NCBI GenBank assembly: GCA_002385675.1 | Contig: DGDY01000027.1 | Location: forward strand, 1 to 12,308 | From: Anaerolineales bacterium UBA3940 | GTDB lineage: Bacteria; Chloroflexota; Anaerolineae; Aggregatilineales; UBA3940 | Reading direction: 5' to 3' | DNA length: 12,308 nt | Shown: one piece after another, positions 8,026 to 12,308 of the stretch | How positions within the stretch are numbered: the first letter of the stretch is position 1 | How the letters are laid out: each line of letters begins with the position of its first letter | Program-made: the position numbers and the translations under genes | The notes under the pieces: model-generated | What the model was told of the DNA's origin: nothing | Databases searched by the model: none | What the model saw: only the letters and a program-made list of their open reading frames with translations

Positions 8026-8055
8026 ATTGTAGTGGATAGGGATGTTGGTTGTCAC
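8026..8055 (-). promoter_or_regulatory. Near-consensus sigma-70-type promoter of the 72-aa protein gene
   Basis: On the minus strand the -35 is GTGACA (8055-8050, five of six matches to TTGACA). The spacer is 18 bases and the -10 is TACAAT (8031-8026, five of six to TATAAT). Transcription would start near 8019, giving a leader of about 36 bases with the AAAGGTGAG ribosome site. Confidence 0.7.
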
Positions 8056-8108
8056 GCGGGGGGCCAGCCTTGCGGCGATTCCGCACCTGAACGGGCGACC
8101 GGCAACTG

Positions 8109-8144
8109 TAGGGGCGATAAGGGCAGATCTGAGACCTGCCCCTA
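8109..8144. repeat. TAGGGGC-bounded imperfect palindrome
   Basis: Outer arms TAGGGGC (8109-8115) and GCCCCTA (8138-8144) enclose GGGCAG...CTGCCC (8121-8126 and 8136-8141) around ATCTGAGAC. The TCTGAGAC core matches that of the first hairpin at 6290-6310, so this is probably a diverged relative of that element. It lies in the gap between genes and has no coding role. Confidence 0.6.
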
Positions 8145-8149
8145 TGAAG

Positions 8150-8167
8150 CGCGATGTTTAATCGCGG
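8150..8167. repeat. GTTTA-loop hairpin repeat, copy 1
   Basis: CGCGATGTTTAATCGCGG forms a hairpin with CGCGAT/ATCGCG arms and a GTTTA loop. The identical 18 bases occur again at 8248-8265, 98 bases away. It is part of the cluster of structured repeats in this gap. Confidence 0.6.
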
Positions 8168-8192
8168 TATCTCCACGCTGACATAAACAGAC

Positions 8193-8220
8193 GTAGGGGC
8201 GTAGCATGCTGCGCCCCTAC
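8193..8220. repeat. GTAGGGGCG/CGCCCCTAC palindrome, 28 bases
   Basis: Perfect nine-base arms GTAGGGGCG (8193-8201) and CGCCCCTAC (8212-8220) flank a centre containing AGCATGCT. Only one pair of positions breaks complete palindromy over 28 bases. It belongs to the same family as the repeats at 6285-6338 and 8109-8144. Confidence 0.7.
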
Positions 8221-8246
8221 AATAGCCGGTTTCATTCCATCGGGAG

Positions 8247-8265
8247 CCGCGATGTTTAATCGCGG
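8247..8265. repeat. GTTTA-loop hairpin repeat, copy 2
   Basis: The stem CCGCGAT/ATCGCGG with loop GTTTA is the longer-stemmed copy of the repeat at 8150-8167. It lies 68 bases downstream of the peptidase stop codon and could act as a 3' mRNA hairpin. There is no T-run, so it is not called as an intrinsic terminator. Confidence 0.6.
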
Positions 8266-8333
8266 CGTTTTCTACAACTCGATAACACGCCTGCGAAACA
8301 CATCTGCGGCGTCTTTTATCCTGCCCAGCGAGA

Positions 8334-10385
8334 CTATTCCTCCGGCGGCTCGACGCCCACGTACTTATCGAACCACTCGATCATTTCGGTCAGGCGGCGG
8401 ACGCGGTGCTTCGGCTCGCCGCTGCGCGAGAGTTCGTGCCCGTCACGTGGGAAGCGTACCATCTTGACCGGCGTATCGGTCGCGCGGCGCACAAAGGCGA
8501 AGAGCTGCTCGCCCTGCTCAATAGGCACGCGGAAGTCGTTCTCGCTGTGGATGATCAGCAGCGGCGTCTTGATGTTGTGCGCGTAGGCCAGCGGCGAGTG
8601 CTTCCACAGCAGATCCGGGTCTTCCCAGGGTTCGGCGTCGTACTCGTTTGTAACGAGCATGGGCACGTCGCTCGTGCCGTAGAAGCTGATCAGGTTGTAG
8701 ACGCCTCGCTGGGTCACCGCGCTCTTAAAGCGGTCGGTATGCCCGACGATCCACGCCGTCATGTAGCCGCCGTACGAGCCGCCTGTCACCGCCATGCGCT
8801 CCTCATCGACGAAGCCCAGTTCCAGCAGGGCGTCCACGCCTGCCATCAGGTCTTCAAAGGCAACATCGCCCCAGGCGGCATGCAGTTCGGAGGCAAACGC
8901 CTGCCCGTAGCCGTATGAGCCACGCGGGTTCATGAAGAAGACGGCATAGCCCCGCGCCGCGTGGAACTGCCACTCGTGCCACATCGAGCGCGTGGCCGGG
9001 CTCCACATGACGTGCGGCCCGCCATGCACGTTGAACGCGAGCGGCACCTTCTGCCCCTCCTCATAGCCGACCGGCAGGATGTACCAGCCCTGCAGTTCGA
9101 CGCCGCTCGGCCCGGTGAAGCGCAGTTCGTGCGTCTCCTGTACGAAGACCTGGCTCAGGAATTCGGCGTTGACGCGGGTAAGCTGCTGCGGCTCGTCCGC
9201 ATCCGGGGCCTTCCAGAACAGTTCGGGCGGAGCCTCCGGCGTCGAGGCAGCAAAGGCCACGCCGCCGCCCTGTCCCACGTGCATGAACTGCACTTCCATG
9301 CGCCCGGCGATGATGCGCTCGACGGCGGCGCTCCCCACGCCCACGCGGTAGACCTCAACATCTCCCCAGTTGCCCGCCGTGAAGATCAGCGAGCGGCTGT
9401 CTGGCGCCCAGCGGAAAACCTCCGGCGCGCGGTCGAACTCAAGGGTCAGGTCGCGCGGCTCGCCGCCGCCAGCAGGCAGCAGGGCCAGCCGGGGCTGCGC
9501 CTCCGCCATGCGCTCAACGGGGATGCGCGCGTAGGCAATCCACTGACCATCCGGCGAGGGGAGCGGGGCGTAGTCTGCGAAACCTTCGCCGGTTAGCTGC
9601 TCCGTCTCGCCATCCTCCACGCGGATGCGGTACAGGCTCGTCCAGCGCCAGGGCTCGTCGCGCTCCGGGTCGACGGTGCGCGCAGTCAGCAGGTATTCGC
9701 CATCGGGCGTCCACTTCGGCGGCTGGTGGTCTGCATCGATATCCGTCAGGCGGCGCGGCTCGCGGTCTTCGGCGTCCTCCGCAGTGGCGATCACGTAGAC
9801 CTGTGCGTAGCGGTCATCGCGGTAGCTCGTGCCCTGCCGGTAGGGGATGCGCCATACAGGGCGCGGGTCCCAGCGCTGCTGCTCCTCGTGCTCGCGACGC
9901 TCCTTGCGCTGCTTGGCCTCGAACGAGTCGGCGGGCGGTTCGTCCTTCTCACCGCGATCCTCCTTCGCGCGCTCCTCGGCGTTCATCGCCGCGAGGAAGG
10001 CGATGCGCGTGCCGTCCGGCGACCAATCGGGGTCGCTCGCGCCGTTCGGCATGCTGGTGAGGGGGCGTGGCTCGCCGCCCGGCGCACTAACCGGCAGCAG
10101 GTAGATCTGCGGCTTCTCGTTGCGCGCCGAGACGAACGCCAGCGTCGCGCCATCCGGGGACCAGCGCGGCTGGCTGTCCTTGCCGCTGCGCGTCACCTGT
10201 ACAGGCTTGCCGCCATCCGTCGGCGCGAGCCAGATGTTGCGCTTGTAGGTATTCTCAACACGGTCAACGGTCAGGTGGACGTATGCGATCCACCGGCCAT
10301 CCGGGCTGACCTGTGGATCTTCCACGTACGCAATGTTGTAGAGGTCGTCGGCGGTGATGCGCCGCCTGGGGGTCTCCTCGGACAC
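8334..10385 (-). CDS. S9 family (prolyl oligopeptidase / acylaminoacyl-peptidase-like) serine peptidase
   Basis: A 683-residue peptidase that trims short peptides; a beta-propeller limits access to the active site. The N-terminal propeller (about 12-410) shows WD40-like/PD40 repeats: VSPDG (26-30), WSPDG (75-79), WSPDG (121-125), WTPDG (225-229), PSPDG (276-280) and WAPDS (326-330). The C-terminal alpha/beta-hydrolase domain (about 420-675) has HGGP (454-457), the nucleophile elbow GGSYGGYM with Ser537, Asp617 in SENDFRVP and His650 in RDGHELS, so the triad is complete. A charged Lys/Glu/Arg-rich insertion occupies about 135-172. There is no signal peptide, so it is cytoplasmic. The start is GTG at 10385 with AGGAG nine bases upstream. 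The domain order fits S9C acylaminoacyl peptidase-like enzymes; dipeptidyl versus oligopeptidase activity cannot be settled here. It has its own promoter-like sequence. Confidence 0.92.
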   Translation of the reverse strand: MSEETPRRRITADDLYNIAYVEDPQVSPDGRWIAYVHLTVDRVENTYKRNIWLAPTDGGKPVQVTRSGKDSQPRWSPDGATLAFVSARNEKPQIYLLPVSAPGGEPRPLTSMPNGASDPDWSPDGTRIAFLAAMNAEERAKEDRGEKDEPPADSFEAKQRKERREHEEQQRWDPRPVWRIPYRQGTSYRDDRYAQVYVIATAEDAEDREPRRLTDIDADHQPPKWTPDGEYLLTARTVDPERDEPWRWTSLYRIRVEDGETEQLTGEGFADYAPLPSPDGQWIAYARIPVERMAEAQPRLALLPAGGGEPRDLTLEFDRAPEVFRWAPDSRSLIFTAGNWGDVEVYRVGVGSAAVERIIAGRMEVQFMHVGQGGGVAFAASTPEAPPELFWKAPDADEPQQLTRVNAEFLSQVFVQETHELRFTGPSGVELQGWYILPVGYEEGQKVPLAFNVHGGPHVMWSPATRSMWHEWQFHAARGYAVFFMNPRGSYGYGQAFASELHAAWGDVAFEDLMAGVDALLELGFVDEERMAVTGGSYGGYMTAWIVGHTDRFKSAVTQRGVYNLISFYGTSDVPMLVTNEYDAEPWEDPDLLWKHSPLAYAHNIKTPLLIIHSENDFRVPIEQGEQLFAFVRRATDTPVKMVRFPRDGHELSRSGEPKHRVRRLTEMIEWFDKYVGVEPPEE

Positions 10386-10431
10386 GGTGAGGCTCTCCTG
10401 TCCTGCAACTATCTAAGTTATGGATGTCACA

Positions 10432-10460
10432 ATCATGCCACTGATCCGCCGGGCACGCAA
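10432..10460 (-). promoter_or_regulatory. Candidate promoter of the S9 peptidase gene
   Basis: On the minus strand the -35 is TTGCGT (10460-10455), the spacer is 17 bases, and the -10 is CATGAT (10437-10432) preceded by TGG, an extended -10. Predicted transcription starts about 40 bases before the GTG. The hexamers match consensus only moderately, but the spacing is ideal and the same layout precedes the neighbouring thioredoxin-like gene. Confidence 0.4.
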
Positions 10461-10514
10461 GATTAGACAAACGTCTCATTGACGGCGCAAAGAAACGTTT
10501 AAGTACAGCCCACT

Positions 10515-10537
10515 GCAAACAGCGGTGGCAAACAGCG
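10515..10537. repeat. Tandem direct repeat GCAAACAGCG
   Basis: Two identical ten-base copies, at 10515-10524 and 10528-10537, are separated by GTG (13-base period). They lie just past the stop of the thioredoxin-like gene and about 55 bases upstream of the peptidase -35 box. They could be a protein-binding site or chance; nothing else supports a function. Confidence 0.35.
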
Positions 10538-10551
10538 AGGGGGATCCGACG

Positions 10552-10953
10552 CTACCCCGCCCCGACAATGCCCAACAGATCTGCAATAAGCGTCCCGCTG
10601 ACCGGGTTCTCCACGATGCGCCCTAACTCACGCCCGCCCTCACTGTCATACACGATAAAGGTCGGGATGCGCGTGATGTTCAGGGCAGCCCGGCGCTCGG
10701 GGTTCTCGCCGCTGTCAAAGACCTCCCAGGTCCAGCCGGGGAGGTGCTCGGCGATGCGGGCCATGCGCGGGAGGTTGCGGGCACAGTCCGGGCAGCTATA
10801 ACGGCTCGCCACGACGACATGCGCGTGCGGCTGCGCCCTGCGTACCCGGGCAATCTGGTCGAGATCGGGGTGGTAGCGCTCGTAGATGCGGTAGTAGGTG
10901 TCGTTCACCTCCACATACTGGTGGAGGGGTGTATCGGTTATTGTCTGATCCAT
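10552..10953 (-). CDS. Thioredoxin-fold protein with CPDC motif (Thioredoxin_9-like)
   Basis: A 133-residue cytoplasmic thiol-disulfide protein with no signal peptide. The redox motif SCPDC (Cys54, Cys57) follows the strand HVVVAS. A helix (ARNLPRMARIAEHLP), a strand (WTWEVFD), the cis-proline segment RIPTFIVYD (Pro97) and GRELGRIVENP follow. CPDC in place of CGPC, the VFDSGENP stretch and the IVENP ending resemble the Thioredoxin_9 family (PF14595) found in Bacillus and many other bacteria. The partner protein is unknown. The ATG at 10953 has GGAG nine bases upstream and is preferred over an in-frame TTG at 10974 (140 aa) with no ribosome site. It lies between the peptidase and the deacetylase genes, all on the minus strand, with gaps of over 150 bases on both sides. 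It is probably transcribed alone. Confidence 0.88.
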   Translation of the reverse strand: MDQTITDTPLHQYVEVNDTYYRIYERYHPDLDQIARVRRAQPHAHVVVASRYSCPDCARNLPRMARIAEHLPGWTWEVFDSGENPERRAALNITRIPTFIVYDSEGGRELGRIVENPVSGTLIADLLGIVGAG

Positions 10954-10991
10954 GCGGAGCTGCTCCAACTGCAACGTGTGTTCGCAATCAC

Positions 10992-11020
10992 ATCATGCCC
11001 GATCCCACACGCGGGCACAA
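10992..11020 (-). promoter_or_regulatory. Candidate promoter of the thioredoxin-like gene
   Basis: On the minus strand the -35 is TTGTGC (11020-11015), the spacer is 17 bases and the -10 is CATGAT (10997-10992). This puts the start of transcription about 32 bases before the ATG. It uses the same CATGAT hexamer and spacing as the peptidase promoter. Consensus matches are moderate. Confidence 0.4.
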
Positions 11021-11077
11021 GGGGCTCGGCAGGATCCGATTGAAGTAGTGAGGATCGTCCGGCTGGCATTGTGACTT

Positions 11078-11108
11078 GCATCAGGGGTGATGCTGCCTGT
11101 CCGCAGGC
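11078..11108 (-). terminator. Two adjacent hairpins downstream of the deacetylase gene, weak terminator candidate
   Basis: GCCTG-TCCG-CAGGC (11095-11108) and GCATCA-GGGG-TGATGC (11078-11093) follow the deacetylase stop at 11116 on the minus strand. Neither is followed by a T-run, so intrinsic termination is doubtful, although the position immediately after the stop fits a 3' end structure. Confidence 0.3.
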
Positions 11109-11115
11109 GATCTAT

Positions 11116-12150
11116 TCAGGCAAGGTGGTGCAACTTGATCAACTGCTCGACGAGCGCCTCGGTGCCGCGTGCTTCCACGTCGAGGTCGCCGACCGGGTCG
11201 CTGAATTCGTCCATCTGCTGGAGCGCATAGGCCGTGTTGAGCCAGCCGTGGGCGAGCACTTCGAGGTCATACCCGCCCTCCATGACAAAGACGATCCGGC
11301 CATCACATAACTCATTCGCCATGCGAGTCAGCTCGCAGGTGAGCGTGTGGTAGCCGCGCAGATCAAGCTGGAGCATCGCGAGCGGGTCCGCCCAGTGGGC
11401 ATCGAACCCCGCCGAAACGAGGATGAGGTCCGGCTTGAAACGGCGGGCGGCGGGCCACAGCACCCGCTCATACAGGAGTTGGAAGCCCTCCGCGCCGACA
11501 CCCGGCCTGAGCGGCATGTTGATCGTCGTGCCCCGGCCCGGCCCTGCCCCGATCTCCTCAACAGCGCCGGTACCGGGGTAGAAAGGGTACTGGTGCGTCG
11601 AGACAAACAGCACACTGGGGTCCTCATAGAAGGCGTCCTGCGTGCCGTTGCCGTGGTGTACGTCGTTGTCCACGATCAGCACGCGCCGGATCGATGGGTA
11701 GCGCTGCTGCGCGACGCGGGCGGCAATCGCCGTGTTGTTGAACAGGCAGAAGCCCATGGCGCGGTCGGGGGTGGCGTGGTGCCCCGGCGGGCGCACGAGC
11801 GCGATGGCATTGTCGGCCTCCCCACTCAGCACAGCATCGACGGCGGCTATCGCCCCGCCGACCGCCAGCCGCGCCACCTCGTATGACTCCGGGCGGACGT
11901 AGGTGTCCGGATCGATCCGGCCCATGCCCCTTTCCGACGCCCGCCGCACCCGCTCGATCTGCCGCGCCGTGTGGACGAGCAGCAGGTCCTCGACGTCCGC
12001 CGGCTGCGGCTCGATTCGCTTGAGCCGCTGGCTCATGCCGGTTTCATCGAAAAGCTCCCAGACCCGTTCGATCCGCCCGGCATGCTCCGGATGGCCTTCG
12101 AGATGATGCCGCCGGTAATCTTCATGCGTCACATAGGCTGTGATCGCCAC
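11116..12150 (-). CDS. Histone deacetylase family protein (class II-like zinc deacetylase / acetoin utilisation AcuC-like)
   Basis: A cytoplasmic zinc amidohydrolase that removes acetyl groups from lysines or small amides such as acetylpolyamines. The 344-residue protein is full length for the bacterial family. The active-site motifs are all present: RPPGHHA (120-126) with the His124-His125 dyad; GFCLFNN (133-139); [11 protein letters not shown] (161-171) with zinc ligands Asp163 and His165; [12 protein letters not shown] (246-257) with third ligand Asp250; and MEGGY (290-294) with transition-state Tyr294. The residue between the two aspartates is Asn162, where Trp or Phe is usual. The start is GTG at 12150 with a purine-rich G-stretch just upstream. 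The next Met (39) would remove the conserved N-terminus. Substrate cannot be read from sequence; an acetyl-CoA synthetase partner, as for AcuC, is not encoded nearby. It is the first of the run of minus-strand genes and has a promoter-like sequence. Confidence 0.92.
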   Translation of the reverse strand: MAITAYVTHEDYRRHHLEGHPEHAGRIERVWELFDETGMSQRLKRIEPQPADVEDLLLVHTARQIERVRRASERGMGRIDPDTYVRPESYEVARLAVGGAIAAVDAVLSGEADNAIALVRPPGHHATPDRAMGFCLFNNTAIAARVAQQRYPSIRRVLIVDNDVHHGNGTQDAFYEDPSVLFVSTHQYPFYPGTGAVEEIGAGPGRGTTINMPLRPGVGAEGFQLLYERVLWPAARRFKPDLILVSAGFDAHWADPLAMLQLDLRGYHTLTCELTRMANELCDGRIVFVMEGGYDLEVLAHGWLNTAYALQQMDEFSDPVGDLDVEARGTEALVEQLIKLHHLA

Positions 12151-12182
12151 TGCCCCCGCCCCTGTGTGCTGCGTTTGCAGTA

Positions 12183-12211
12183 ATCTTATCTTATGTCGGG
12201 AGCGGCGTCAC
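12183..12211 (-). promoter_or_regulatory. Candidate promoter of the deacetylase gene
   Basis: On the minus strand the -35 is GTGACG (12211-12206), the spacer is 17 bases and the -10 is TAAGAT (12188-12183). A second overlapping TAAGAT lies at 12193-12188. Each hexamer matches four of six consensus bases. Transcription would start about 25 bases before the GTG. This A/T-rich patch stands out in otherwise GC-rich DNA. Confidence 0.35.
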
Positions 12212-12223
12212 GGGTGGGCAGCA

Positions 12224-12308
12224 CTAGCCCGGTGCGGCAGGCGCGAAGCGGACCACAAGGGCCCCGGTCTGCAGCTTTGCGGACCGGACTTCCAGTGCCC
12301 ATAGCGCG
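12224..12308 (-). CDS. Possible C-terminal end of an unidentified gene (cut by window edge)
   Basis: One minus-strand frame is open from the right edge to a TAG at 12226-12224. It encodes about 27 residues ending in LQTGALVVRFAPAAPG. The alternating hydrophobic strand (ALVVRF) and G/C-rich third codon positions look protein-like, and a 73-base gap to the deacetylase start is a normal spacing. With so few residues no family can be named, and another minus frame and a plus frame are also open here. Treat it as tentative. Confidence 0.35.
   Translation of the reverse strand, partial: ALWALEVRSAKLQTGALVVRFAPAAPG

Larger units (their letters stand above)
7984..8333. other. Gene-free 350-base gap holding a promoter and several palindromic repeats
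   Basis: Between the small-protein gene and the S9 peptidase stop I find no credible coding sequence. Open frames here lack ribosome sites and run through palindromes. The left part (7984-8060) is the leader and promoter of the small-protein gene. The rest contains two TAGGGGC-bounded palindromes and two copies of a GTTTA-loop hairpin, listed separately. The last 68 bases before 8334 show no clear terminator for the peptidase gene. Confidence 0.6.

Noticed and set aside
8109..8265. CRISPR-like array from the repeated palindromes
   Set aside because: Repeats are of two different types, copies differ in length and spacing, there are no uniform spacers and no cas genes.
10954..10974. Longer start (TTG at 10974) for the thioredoxin-like protein
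   Set aside because: It has no ribosome site, while the ATG at 10953 has GGAG at good spacing inside the would-be extension.
12264..12287. CCGGTC...GACCGG inverted repeat near the right edge
   Set aside because: It has only six-base arms with a 12-base loop in GC-rich, possibly coding DNA; no T-run or repeat-family arms.
12193..12308. A plus-strand ATG frame open to the right edge
   Set aside because: There is no ribosome site and it is antisense to a more protein-like minus frame; it is too short to judge.

Overview
The window (about 62-65% G+C by eye) looks like ordinary chromosomal housekeeping and acyl-CoA metabolism from a free-living bacterium. Three things suggest Chloroflexota (green non-sulfur bacteria): unfused propionyl-CoA-carboxylase-type subunits, short cytoplasmic S9 and HDAC-family enzymes of the kind common there, and gaps filled with GTAGGGGC...GCCCCTAC palindromes. 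That assignment is inference; no rRNA or other phylogenetic marker is present.

Layout, left to right. (1) Positions 1-72, minus: the first 24 codons of a MobA-like molybdenum cofactor guanylyltransferase, divergent from (2) an endonuclease III (nth) at 177-872, plus, which converges on the next block across a likely terminator hairpin. (3) Positions 956-6217, minus, read right to left: a medium-chain dehydrogenase/reductase (MDR), a four-helix membrane protein, a propionyl-CoA-carboxylase-type carboxyltransferase, then after a cloverleaf-like repeat a biotin carboxylase and a biotin carrier protein. Spacings of 11 nt, a 4-nt ATGA overlap and 10 nt argue for an operon. (4) Positions 6360-7547, minus: a short-chain-type acyl-CoA dehydrogenase with its own extended -10 promoter, separated from the operon by a two-hairpin repeat. 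(5) Positions 7765-7983, minus: a 72-residue small protein with a near-consensus promoter and a textbook terminator. (6) Positions 7984-8333: a gene-free gap with several palindromes. (7) Minus-strand genes for an S9 prolyl-oligopeptidase-family peptidase (8334-10385), a CPDC thioredoxin-fold protein (10552-10953) and a class II-like HDAC-family deacetylase (11116-12150). (8) At the right edge, a possible C-terminus of one more minus-strand gene.

How the genes fit together: acyl-CoA dehydrogenase makes 2-enoyl-CoA from short or branched acyl-CoAs, and the carboxylase takes up propionyl-CoA (or a similar acyl-CoA) towards methylmalonyl-CoA. The MDR enzyme keeps the structural zinc lobe but lacks the catalytic zinc ligands, so it is probably an NADPH-dependent reductase of an activated double bond (quinone, enone or enoyl-CoA). 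The block therefore reads as short/odd-chain fatty acid or branched-chain amino acid catabolism, or propionate-level carbon assimilation. The peptidase, thioredoxin-like protein and deacetylase appear to be independent single genes with their own promoter-like sequences.

I see no mobile element, CRISPR array, phage gene, tRNA or rRNA, and no clear new system. The most unusual material is the set of structured intergenic repeats, the split of a PCC-alpha-like chain into two genes, and the uncharacterised membrane protein coupled to the carboxyltransferase.
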